From Skermanella stibiiresistens SB22 (GTDB taxonomy: Bacteria; Pseudomonadota; Alphaproteobacteria; Azospirillales; Azospirillaceae), in the NCBI RefSeq assembly GCF_000576635.1, contig NZ_AVFL01000037.1, positions 1 to 51,574 on the forward strand: a stretch of 51,574 nt of DNA, given 5' to 3'. Below are positions 35,951 through 42,458 of the stretch, one piece after another. Under the pieces are notes generated by a model, which made no database searches, was not told the DNA's origin, and was given only the letters and a program-made list of their open reading frames with translations. The translations under genes were made by a program, and so were the position numbers. Position 1 is the first letter of the stretch, and each line of letters opens with the position of its first letter.

Positions 35951-36388
35951 TCAGGCTGGCAGGCCTTGAAGGATCGCTTCCAGGATGTCTTCGACGTGTC
36001 GCGCGCCGAATTCATCGACGGCCACTTCGATGGGGAGACGGTCACCGAGTTCAGGGTGCGGCGTGGTCAGCCACTGCCGGGCATCGTCCTCGTTGCGCCA
36101 GACATACTCGGCATGGGCGATCACATTGGCCAAACGTGCGGTGCGCTCGCTTTCCGCCGGAGAAAGCCGCCCCTCGCGGAGCCGCCGCTTGAGCGTGCCC
36201 TGCGGAACAATCCGATTCATCAAGCCACGCCGAGCCATCGGATCGGTGTAGACCCTCCCGACAACGCGGTCGAGCGCGCCGAGCCTCACCGCCTCGCCGA
36301 GTCCGCGCTGCAAATCCAGGGCGGTGGTCACCGCGCGTCCGAACATCACGCGGCCTCCCATGACGGCGACGATTTCCTGAACTTGCAT
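35951..36388 (-). CDS. Xre/MbcA/ParS-type antitoxin of the RES module
   Basis: A 145-residue antitoxin. A helical DNA-binding part (VPQGTLKRRLREGRLSPAESERTARLANVI) is followed by the DUF2384 toxin-binding part (DARQWLTTPHPELGDRLPIEVA), ending near the C-terminus. It should inhibit the RES toxin and repress the pair. Two GATCA-N2-TGATC-like palindromes precede the start and flank a -10-like TATAGT. Confidence 0.87.
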   Translation of the reverse strand: MQVQEIVAVMGGRVMFGRAVTTALDLQRGLGEAVRLGALDRVVGRVYTDPMARRGLMNRIVPQGTLKRRLREGRLSPAESERTARLANVIAHAEYVWRNEDDARQWLTTPHPELGDRLPIEVAVDEFGARHVEDILEAILQGLPA

Positions 36389-36398
36389 GGCGAACTCC

Positions 36399-36433
36399 GA
36401 TCATTTGATGCCACTATACGGGATCAGATGATC
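36399..36433 (-). promoter_or_regulatory. Two palindromes and -10 element of the RES/Xre module
   Basis: GATCATTTGATG (36399-36410, one mismatch) and GATCAGATGATC (36422-36433) both fit GATCA-N2-TGATC. On the minus strand they flank TATAGT (36413-36418). The layout suits autorepression by the antitoxin. Confidence 0.5.
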
Positions 36434-36578
36434 CAATCGCGAGGGGGCAGGTTGGGGTAGGCGGGTGATGGGGAAGGTGGGTGGGGACTGCGCCGGGGTG
36501 GGGGAAAAAGGGCTTGATTCTTAGCGTCTCACGCTGAGGGGTTGTTCCACCAAACCGTAGCGCAAAAAGATAATTGAT

Positions 36579-36591
36579 GATAACAGTTATC
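36579..36591. promoter_or_regulatory. Palindrome at the parDE promoter
   Basis: GATAAC-A-GTTATC is a perfect palindrome about 25 bp before the antitoxin start and just downstream of a -10-like GATAAT (36569-36574). It is a likely ParD operator. Confidence 0.45.
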
Positions 36592-36613
36592 TAACTCAGT
36601 GGGAGAGATGACC

Positions 36614-36892
36614 ATGCCTCGCAGTTTCGCCCTCGGCGGCCATTTTGAGAACTTCATAGATGAGCAACTTAGGAGCGGCCGGTACAACAACGCTTCCGAA
36701 GTCGTTCGTGACGGCCTGCGCATGCTTGAAGACCGGGAAAATCTCCGCCAACTCCAAATCGCGGAAATCCGCCAGTCAATCGAAGCGAGCCGCAAAGATG
36801 GCCGCACCACGCCGGCCGACGAAGTTCTCAGTCGACTGGAGGCGAAGTACACGGCTATGAGCGACCAGGCCGAAACGCAGGGTGATGAGTGA
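36614..36892 (+). CDS. parD: ParD-type antitoxin
   Basis: A 92-residue CopG/ParD-type ribbon-helix-helix antitoxin (SFALGGHFENFIDEQLRSGRYNNASEVVRDGLRMLEDRE). It binds its own promoter and neutralises the ParE toxin encoded directly downstream. The ATG at 36614 is preferred over 36608 and a GTG at 36599, because GGGAGAG is correctly spaced only for it. The toxin GTG overlaps the stop by 4 nt. Confidence 0.88.
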   Translation: MPRSFALGGHFENFIDEQLRSGRYNNASEVVRDGLRMLEDRENLRQLQIAEIRQSIEASRKDGRTTPADEVLSRLEAKYTAMSDQAETQGDE

Positions 36893-37182
36893 CGCTGCCA
36901 GTCGAGTTTTCCGGAGCGGCGGAGATCGATCTTGAAGCGATCGCGGACTACATCGGTCAAGGCAATCCAAAGCGTGCGCTCAGTTTCACCCGTGAACTGG
37001 TGGCGCGGTGCAAACGAATCGCCATACAGCCCCGCGCTTTCCCGCTTCGTGACGAGTTCGGTTCAGGTATAGGCGCTGCCGTTCATAGCAGTTACCTAAT
37101 CCTGTACGCCGAACGCAATGACAGGTTGGTGATCGAGCGGATTGCGCAAGGTGCGCGGGACTTGGATGGTTTGAATCGGTAG
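36889..37182 (+). CDS. parE: ParE/RelE-type toxin
   Basis: A 97-residue toxin of the ParE/RelE superfamily (FSGAAEIDLEAIADYIGQGNP, then YLILYAERNDRLVIERIAQGARDLDGL). It starts with GTG inside the ParD stop region, so translation is coupled. Its last third recurs with strong DNA similarity, on the other strand, in the mosaic at 41362-41469. A GGGGTCAG element starts 28 bp after the stop. Confidence 0.87.
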   Translation: MTLPVEFSGAAEIDLEAIADYIGQGNPKRALSFTRELVARCKRIAIQPRAFPLRDEFGSGIGAAVHSSYLILYAERNDRLVIERIAQGARDLDGLNR

Positions 37183-37210
37183 CCATGGTCTCATCGGCGA
37201 TGGGTGGCAT

Positions 37211-37270
37211 AATAATTCACTCTGACCCCTTTTCTGACCCCTTTTCTCCATCCTGACCCCTTTTCTCCAT
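37211..37270. repeat. GGGGTCAG element, copy A
   Basis: On the minus strand this is three GGGGTCAG units with short A-rich spacers, ending in AGTGAATTATT. Its outer 25 bp (37211-37235) are a perfect inverted copy of 40023-40047. It interrupts a DUF1810 copy on its right side and follows parE on its left. Confidence 0.85.
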
Positions 37271-37393
37271 CTGGGGGAACACGAACCACATCCAGTGGCT
37301 GCTCTTGCGGCCGGACTCAAGTTCCCGGCGCACTTCCGCGATGACGGGCTCTTGGGCTTGGACGAAGCGATCGAGGTTGTGGGCGGTGGTCAT
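37217..37393 (-). pseudogene. Truncated DUF1810 gene copy
   Basis: The first 41 codons (to SSHWMWFVFPQ) match the intact DUF1810 gene at 34917-35342 almost base for base, and the similarity runs on upstream of the start. At 37270 it breaks into GGGGTCAG element A, which encodes only repeats of EKRGQ-like residues before a stop. A recent duplicate cut by the element. Confidence 0.85.
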
Positions 37394-37761
37394 GGCGGTG
37401 TCCGGGGTGGGGAGCAGTTGGCAACGGTGTTCATGGTAATGTCGGCGGTGATCGTGCTCGTCGCGGCTGGGCTGATCGTACCTTGGATAACAGAGGCATG
37501 ATGAAGAGATCACGGCGGGGAAAGCGTTCGGCCAAGACGCGCGGGGTCCGAGTGTCGATCTTTGCGACTCCTTGTCTCGATCTCGGAGCACGCGTCGCGG
37601 CGCTGGGGGCACTGGTGCGGCGGGCTGCTGCGATGGTGACGAGCGGGCTGGGGAGCACGGCGACGGGGTGAGGGGGCTTATGCCCGGTTCCGCTATGATC
37701 GCCGATGCGCTATCCTATTCGTGACCCGGCGCGAATATCGCCATTGAGTAGCGGAACCGAC
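37394..37761. other. 368-bp gap between the truncated DUF1810 copy and the Phd gene
   Basis: No convincing gene. A frame at 37501-37671 encodes only an Arg/Ala-rich peptide without family features. A perfect 10-bp inverted repeat (GGTTCCGCTA at 37686-37695, TAGCGGAACC at 37749-37758) ends 3 bp before the antitoxin ATG. Confidence 0.45.
37686..37758. promoter_or_regulatory. Inverted repeat in the leader of the Phd gene
   Basis: Perfect 10-bp arms 53 nt apart; the right arm covers the ribosome-binding position of the Phd gene. It could be a paired operator or a leader structure that hides the start. Confidence 0.35.
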
Positions 37762-38049
37762 ATGCAGACCATCTCCGACAGCGAAATAGCGAGACGGGGT
37801 TTGGCGGCTCTGGAGAAGAAGCTCGATAAGGGGCCGGTACACGTTATCAAGGACGACCAACTGGCTTATGTTGTGCTGACCGAAGCCGAATATTCCCGTT
37901 TGAAGACCCAGCCAACCCCTGGTGCTGGCAACCGGCCCGGAGTATGGGACATCCTGTTGGGAACATCAGGTCCTTGCCTTCAAGGCCGCAGCCGCGAAAG
38001 CATGGACGCCGATATCTCGGCGGAACGCGATGCCTGGGACGATCGGTGA
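37762..38049 (+). CDS. Orphan Phd/YefM-type antitoxin
   Basis: A 95-residue Phd-family antitoxin (TISDSEIARRGLAALEKKLDKGPVHVIKDDQLAYVVLTEAEYSRL). The C-terminal tail ends MDADISAERDAWDDR, as in antitoxins paired with PIN-domain toxins. A GTGA overlap at the stop sets up a coupled toxin start, but the next frame runs into GGGGTCAG element B and stops after about 22 codons. The toxin has been lost or replaced. Confidence 0.8.
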   Translation: MQTISDSEIARRGLAALEKKLDKGPVHVIKDDQLAYVVLTEAEYSRLKTQPTPGAGNRPGVWDILLGTSGPCLQGRSRESMDADISAERDAWDDR

Positions 38050-38056
38050 GCCAGGG

Positions 38057-38100
38057 TTTAATCACTCTGACCCCTTTGTTCCGTGATCCTGACCCCTTTG
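38057..38100. repeat. GGGGTCAG element, copy B
   Basis: Two units reading CTGACCCCTTTGTTCC on the plus strand, preceded by TTTAATCA where copies A and C have AATAATTCA. It is in the same orientation as copy A and lies where the Phd-partner toxin gene should begin. Confidence 0.8.
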
Positions 38101-38209
38101 TTCCTCGCGCGTAGAGTTAAAGTCCGCTCTCTTATAGAGTCTGCTCGCAGATTTGCTAAAGTTCGAGGTAATTAATCGGCATTTACCGTAGCTATACGCC
38201 ATTTTGGTT

Positions 38210-38229
38210 CATCTCTAGTGCGAGAGATG
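38210..38229. terminator. Hairpin downstream of the AT-rich gene pair
   Basis: CATCTCT and AGAGATG pair perfectly around a 6-nt loop, 20 nt past the stop of the unknown 386-codon gene on the minus strand. No clear T-run follows. Confidence 0.35.
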
Positions 38230-38249
38230 GACATCATGTGAATAAATAT

Positions 38250-39410
38250 CTAGAACGAATTTTCATCTATGATACTGATCACCTCTACACCCTCTTCGTG
38301 AGTTATGGCAACAAGGTTTTGAAACCTTTTTGATTTTCTGAATGTGCGAACTGATATGACAGGACCTTCGAAAATTGTCCACCATCGATCTTCTGAGAAC
38401 AAGAAAACTCTATCATCTGTCTCTATTATTAGGCCTTCTTTAACAGGATGGGCGCTTAGTATCCTGGACTGTTCTGCCTTTTGTGTTCTTGTAAAAAATA
38501 TGTTGATGTCTCCTTTTGGATTTTTCCTTGTTTCAAAGCAATAGAACTTACCATCATAAGTATGGACAAAAAAGAAACGGTTATTGTTAAAATAATACTG
38601 AATGCTATTTTCAACCACATCATGTTGACGTAGCGTTTCTTTTATAAAATACCCTAAACCAGCGCCAGATCCAGATACATCAGTGGCAAGCTGTTTGTCA
38701 CCCTCTACGCTTTTACTCACTTTACTACGGGTTGTTTGATATAAATCGACATTAGAATTACTCGCATAATTAGCAATACCAGAATCCACCCACGAGGTTC
38801 TTACCGATTTATCGGCAATTTTCCGGAACTTACGTTCCTTCGAACCCGTATCATAAATATGAAAATCATCAAAGCATGCGTGAAGCCCCTCGCCTCCGCA
38901 AGATGAATTAATCATCCCAAACTTAGCTGACAAATTTCCACACCTATAATCATGTCTCTTCTCGGATAACTGGCCCACATCCATCAGTTCCCAGTCAATA
39001 TCAATATGGAACAAGCCATCATTACCGCCAATATAAAGTCTATGATTATAAAACATTAAGTCCAACATGACCGATGACTTTATGGGGATATGATGAAATT
39101 GTGAGTATTGACCTTTTTTCAGTGAAACTTCATAATCGCGAGGAAAATGGTCAAATGCATTAAAAAACTCTCGATGAACTCCAGGGTTTTTGAGGAGCTC
39201 ACGAGTGCTCTCACTCGAGAGCCAATCATTTCTAGCAAACGCAAATGTGGCTACGGGCCGCTCGGAATTATCCCCAGCATCTATATCTCTGGCGACATAG
39301 TCAAGATTAATGCACTGCAGTTCTCTATTGCATGTAACAATATTTAACCAACCCATGTAAACGTAGGCATCTTCATAGTTTCCTGGGAACTTCAATCTCA
39401 CTATTTTCAT
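38250..39410 (-). CDS. Unknown protein of an AT-rich two-gene module, possibly beta-propeller-like
   Basis: 386 residues; I do not recognise it. It is cytoplasmic by appearance: no signal peptide or membrane span. Several stretches look like propeller blades (RLYIGGNDGLFHIDIDWE, FFVHTYDGKFYCFETR, GLIIETDDRVFLFSEDRWW, NLVAITHEEGVEVISI). It is rich in Lys, Asn, Phe and Tyr, unlike its neighbours, with much lower GC, so it was probably acquired. Its ATG overlaps the stop of the upstream small gene (ATGA), so the two are coupled. It could belong to a defence or conflict system, but nothing in the sequence proves this. Confidence 0.7.
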   Translation of the reverse strand: MKIVRLKFPGNYEDAYVYMGWLNIVTCNRELQCINLDYVARDIDAGDNSERPVATFAFARNDWLSSESTRELLKNPGVHREFFNAFDHFPRDYEVSLKKGQYSQFHHIPIKSSVMLDLMFYNHRLYIGGNDGLFHIDIDWELMDVGQLSEKRHDYRCGNLSAKFGMINSSCGGEGLHACFDDFHIYDTGSKERKFRKIADKSVRTSWVDSGIANYASNSNVDLYQTTRSKVSKSVEGDKQLATDVSGSGAGLGYFIKETLRQHDVVENSIQYYFNNNRFFFVHTYDGKFYCFETRKNPKGDINIFFTRTQKAEQSRILSAHPVKEGLIIETDDRVFLFSEDRWWTIFEGPVISVRTFRKSKRFQNLVAITHEEGVEVISIIDENSF

Positions 39411-39763
39411 AATTTGCTTCTTTGAATTCGGCGGCCTGTAGTGCGGTCAATGGCGCGCTCTGCCATCCACTTCTCGACCAACTCATCAGGGGGTTGATCA
39501 CCTAGCTCTTGGTCCATGGTTGTGATTGGATATCCATGCCACGGATCAGTACCGTTCTGAGGGCAAGGAAATTTGGCTAATCGCTGCCCTCTGGTTCCTA
39601 GCACTGTTTTTGCCTCATTGTGAAAGCCCCATATGTGTCCAGCGCTACACTCCCACCCTGTTCTATCGGCAGAACAAAAAATATCATACTCAAGGACTGG
39701 AGGGACACTGATGTGCCATACTGATTTATGCTGCTTTGCGCCATTACCTCTGTGTTTAAACAC
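39407..39763 (-). CDS. Unknown small protein, first gene of the AT-rich module
   Basis: 118 residues from a GTG; I do not recognise it. Visible features are WECSAGHIWGFHNEAK, a PCPQNGTDPWHGYPI stretch and a helical, basic tail (PPDELVEKWMAERAIDRTTGRRIQRSKL). There are only three cysteines, too few for a clear zinc site. No ATG fits; coding-like residues (SYIAVFKHRGN) run a little upstream of the GTG to an in-frame TAG 11 codons back, so the true start may be ATT, or a frameshift may exist. Low GC like its partner. Confidence 0.6.
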   Translation of the reverse strand: MFKHRGNGAKQHKSVWHISVPPVLEYDIFCSADRTGWECSAGHIWGFHNEAKTVLGTRGQRLAKFPCPQNGTDPWHGYPITTMDQELGDQPPDELVEKWMAERAIDRTTGRRIQRSKL

Positions 39764-40102
39764 CGCAATATAAGATTTACCTGAAAGGTTCGGAGGGAAC
39801 TACACCCCTGCCTCAGTCGCGGTTCCATCCGGCATGATATTACCAACATTGTGAACGAAAGTTGCACAGCAGATTATATGACGGTTCTAAATAGTGCAAT
39901 CAATCTCGGAGCTGCGACCTACTCTCCTGGCACAGCAAGGCGGTGACACGAGGTCGCAGCCTTGAAAAAGAGAGAGAGAAAAGGGGTCAGAAGAGAGAGA
40001 GAGAAAAGGGGTCAGAGGAGAGAGAAAAGGGGTCAGAGTGAATTATTGACCAACCCTCCCGCTCCATGCCATCGTCCTCTCCTGACAACAGAGATTCCCG
40101 CC
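39764..40102. other. Gap between the AT-rich pair and the transposase
   Basis: The left half (39764-39960) should hold the promoter of the AT-rich pair; no clear -10/-35 pair was found. The right half is GGGGTCAG element C and the transposase leader. No gene is seen. Confidence 0.4.
39964..40047. repeat. GGGGTCAG element, copy C
   Basis: Three GGGGTCAG units on the plus strand with GA-rich spacers (GAGAGAGAGAAAA type), ending in AGTGAATTATT. The last 25 bp mirror copy A exactly. It lies 55 bp before the transposase start, in its leader. Confidence 0.85.
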
Positions 40103-40822
40103 ATGCCGCGCCCCACTCGCCTCATTCTGCCACACCAGACGCACCACATCGTGCAGCGCGGCAATAACCGGCAGGCGGTGTTCTTCAGCGATGACGACCG
40201 GCTGGCTTTCCTGAAATGGCTGGGCGAGGCGGTGGCTGCCGAAGGCTGCATCCTTCATGCCTACGTACTCATGACAAACCATTTCCATCTGGTCATCACC
40301 GCCGGAGGGGCCGACTCGATCCCGCGTCTCATGCAGTCGGTTGGGCGGCGCTATGTCTCGCATGTCAACCGGGAGTACCGCCGCACGGGGACGCTGTGGG
40401 AGGGGCGGTACAAATCGACCATCCTCGACAGCGAGAGCTATGTGCTCGTCTGCCACCGCTACGTCGAATCCAACCCGGTCCGCGCCAAGCTGGTTTCCCG
40501 GCCCGAGGACTACCCCTGGTCGAGCTACCGGCACAACGCCCTTGGCCACAGAGACCCGCTGCTTCGTGACCACGCGACCTATACGGCACTCGGCGCTACC
40601 TTTGCCGCCCGCCGGGCCGCGTATCTCGAACTGTTCGGCCCCGGCCTAAACGACGAACAGGTGGAGACGATCCGCGACGCGACGCAAAGAGGCTGGGTGC
40701 CCGGCACCGACCGCTTCCGCCAACAGGTCGAACGTGCCCTTGGCCGCCGGGTCGAGCCTCCGAGACGCGGCCGCCCGCCAAGGACTTCCGCCGACGCGGA
40801 GCTGGCGGGGAGGGCGGAGTGA
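40103..40822 (+). CDS. RAYT-type (REP-associated, Y1-HUH) transposase
   Basis: A 239-residue IS200-like tyrosine transposase of the RAYT group. It starts RPTRLILPHQTHHIVQRGNNRQAVFF. The HUH metal-binding pair is H60 and H62 in MTNHFHLV, and the catalytic tyrosine is likely in VNREYRRTGTLWEGRYKS. C-terminal residues RRVEPPRRGRPPR are basic. RAYTs are single genes tied to dispersed palindromic repeats; the GGGGTCAG elements near it are the candidate partners. It appears intact, starting at the ATG where homology begins. Confidence 0.9.
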   Translation: MPRPTRLILPHQTHHIVQRGNNRQAVFFSDDDRLAFLKWLGEAVAAEGCILHAYVLMTNHFHLVITAGGADSIPRLMQSVGRRYVSHVNREYRRTGTLWEGRYKSTILDSESYVLVCHRYVESNPVRAKLVSRPEDYPWSSYRHNALGHRDPLLRDHATYTALGATFAARRAAYLELFGPGLNDEQVETIRDATQRGWVPGTDRFRQQVERALGRRVEPPRRGRPPRTSADAELAGRAE

Positions 40823-40853
40823 TAGGGTTAGGCGGTTTCCAGCATGGGGCCGA

Positions 40854-41234
40854 TCACGCTCGTACCAGAAGGGCCAACGGTACGCGAAGCGCCGCGGCAA
40901 GGTGGGCCATCGCGTCGAAGCTCCCCGGCTTCTTGCCCGGCTCGATTTCCGACAGGTACGACGGTGACACCCCGGCCGCTTCCGCCAGTCCGCGCACCGT
41001 GAACGCCCGATGTTCGCGCGACACCGTCACCGGATGCTCGCCATCAAGCAGGCGCTCCGCGACCACGAAGGGGAACGTATCGGTTTCACCGGTGGCCAAG
41101 CGCGTCTTCACCGCGTCGGCGTCGGCCAAGTCCTGGGCATCGCTCTCCAACTCGGCAAGGATTTCGAAGTCGGCTCGACTCGGCGTGACGCTGTCCGCCG
41201 TCTTGGCGATGGGCCTGATAGGTAGTGCGTTTAT
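40854..41234 (-). pseudogene. Xre-type antitoxin that lost its start codon
   Basis: The frame encodes PIRPIAKTADSVTPSRADFEILAELESDAQDL, then the helix-turn-helix FTVRGLAEAAGVSPSYLSEIEPGKKPGSFDAMAHLAAALRVPL. This is a typical RelE-partner antitoxin. At the expected start (INALPIRP) there is ATA instead of ATG, and the frame is open into the toxin remnant upstream. It is either dead or expressed as a fusion. Confidence 0.75.
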
Positions 41235-41246
41235 CGGTGGACCTCG

Positions 41247-41338
41247 TTCACGGTTTCCAACTTTCAGCACGGTGATCACAAGGGCTGTCCCGTCGATCTC
41301 GAACACGGCGCGCCAGTCGCCATGACGGATGGGGCACC
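41247..41338 (-). pseudogene. C-terminal remnant of a RelE/HigB-type toxin
   Basis: PIRHGDWRAVFEIDGTALVITVLKVGNRE is the last third of a RelE-family toxin. Its N-terminal part is absent: the sequence before it matches the DNA just after the parE stop instead. It reads in frame into the antitoxin remnant. Confidence 0.75.
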
Positions 41339-41361
41339 CTCCACCGCCGATGGAGCCGTGG

Positions 41362-41469
41362 CTATTGATCCAGATTATCCAAATCCCGCACACCATGCAC
41401 AATTCGCTCGATCACCAACCTGTCAGTGCGTTCGGCGTACAGGATGAGATAATTGCCATGAACGGCGGC
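41362..41469 (-). pseudogene. C-terminal remnant of a ParE toxin
   Basis: AAVHGNYLILYAERTDRLVI, then ERIVHGVRDLDNLDQ and a stop, matches the end of the intact ParE at 36889-37182. DNA similarity continues about 25 bp past the stop. It has no start; a RES-like fragment is joined at its front. Confidence 0.85.
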
Positions 41470-41532
41470 GTGTCGCCCCACTGGAATTTTGCCGATCCGG
41501 GTGTGCGTCAGGTTCTCCAGCAGGGTGGTGGA
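41470..41532 (-). pseudogene. Internal fragment of a RES toxin
   Basis: STTLLENLTHTRIGKIPVGRH matches AMLEKLAHTRIGKIPVGQH of the RES toxin at 35466-35948, and the DNA is clearly similar too. It runs in frame into the ParE remnant, making a chimera without start. Confidence 0.8.
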
Positions 41533-41660
41533 CAGGGGGCGCTGAACTTGGGTCCGAGCACTCCGGCTCCATTGATCCGGAGACGGGGCGGCATGACTGG
41601 ACGGCTGGGCTCCGGTTCAACAGGACTTCGCTTGGCGTCGGCGCGGTGGTTCGTCTGCCG

Positions 41661-41927
41661 CTATTTACGCATGAAACCGACGCCCGCCAGCCCGCCAACT
41701 CCCAGGAAAAAGCCCAGGTCGTAGACCCAGCCGGTATTGGGATAGGCGTAGATGCGGGAGTCGTTCACCAAACCGGCGACGAGCGACAGGGGCAGGATGA
41801 AGCCGTGCCAGATCCCGCTGAAGAAACCGGGTGCATCGTGAAGGGATGCGTCCATCGGCTGGGTCGCGCAGGCCGTGAGCAAGGCCGAAACCGCGACCAT
41901 GAGCAGGAGGGTTCGGAAGGAACGCAT
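41661..41927 (-). CDS. Small lipoprotein-like membrane protein
   Basis: An 88-residue protein with a lipoprotein signal (FRTLLLMVAVSALLTACA, lipobox LTAC). A short family pattern follows: FFSGIWHGFILPLSLVAGLVNDSRIYAYPNTGWVYDLGFFLGV, with two hydrophobic segments. I recognise the pattern from many bacteria but no function is known. The gene lies between the toxin mosaic and the SDR fragment. Confidence 0.75.
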   Translation of the reverse strand: MRSFRTLLLMVAVSALLTACATQPMDASLHDAPGFFSGIWHGFILPLSLVAGLVNDSRIYAYPNTGWVYDLGFFLGVGGLAGVGFMRK

Positions 41928-42061
41928 GTGAGGACTTTCCCGAATCGCCGACGGGGAACTCTGGCAGGCGTTTCTGGGGTATTCAATGTTAATTTTAGGG
42001 GATTGAGGGGCTTGGGCGGTTCGCGCGGGGGCTGTCCGGAGAGCTCCCGCGCGTCCGGCGG

Positions 42062-42300
42062 TCACGCGGTCGGGATGGTGCCGCCGTCGATGACGTATTC
42101 GGTGCCGGTGATCGAGGCGGCGCGGGGGGAGGCCAGGAAGGCGATCAGGTTGGCGACCTCGGCGGGCTTCGAGGGGCGGCCGAGGGGGATGCCGCCGAGT
42201 GAGTCCATGATGATCCGCTTGCCGCCCTCGTGGTCGGTGCCCGCTTGGTCGGCGAGGCGTTCCGCCAAGGCGACGGAGGGCGCTTCGGCGGAAAAGGTGG
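42062..42300 (-). pseudogene. C-terminal fragment of an SDR oxidoreductase
   Basis: The last ~79 residues of a short-chain dehydrogenase ([58 protein letters not shown]). The Rossmann half with the active-site Tyr and Lys is missing. The break coincides with GGGGACAGACCACC (about 42301-42314 on the minus strand), a repeat-like junction. Confidence 0.82.
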
Positions 42301-42458
42301 TCTGTCCCCGGTTTTGTGAGCTGATCGGCTTCAGTCCGGAGCATCCCACCACGTCTCTTCGGTACAGATCAGCCTGCCCAAAATCGTTAAGGACAAAACC
42401 AATTTTGGTGTGTAACTGATTGGTAAATGGCTATGGCAACTCTCGGGCACGAACTACA

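Larger units (their letters stand above)
37211..40047. mobile_element. Candidate island bounded by 25-bp inverted GGGGTCAG ends
   Basis: The segment starts and ends with perfect 25-bp inverted repeats whose AATAATTCACTCTGACC-type ends point outward. It contains a truncated DUF1810 gene, an orphan Phd antitoxin, a middle copy of the same element, and two AT-rich genes of unknown function. A RAYT-type transposase begins 55 bp outside the right end. No target-site duplication is seen: the bases outside are GGCAT on the left and GACC on the right. It could be a mobilised unit, or just two independent element insertions. Confidence 0.4.

Noticed and set aside
37501-37671. Small Arg/Ala-rich frame between the DUF1810 fragment and the Phd gene
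   Set aside because: No ribosome site, no family pattern, and an equally long frame exists on the other strand.
38057-38125. Short coupled frame after the Phd gene as a real toxin
   Set aside because: It encodes about 22 residues read straight from the repeat units and has no PIN-domain features.
37211-40047. CRISPR array made of the GGGGTCAG units
   Set aside because: Units are 8-11 bp with spacers of 4-17 bp that are simple A- or GA-rich sequence, and no cas genes are present.
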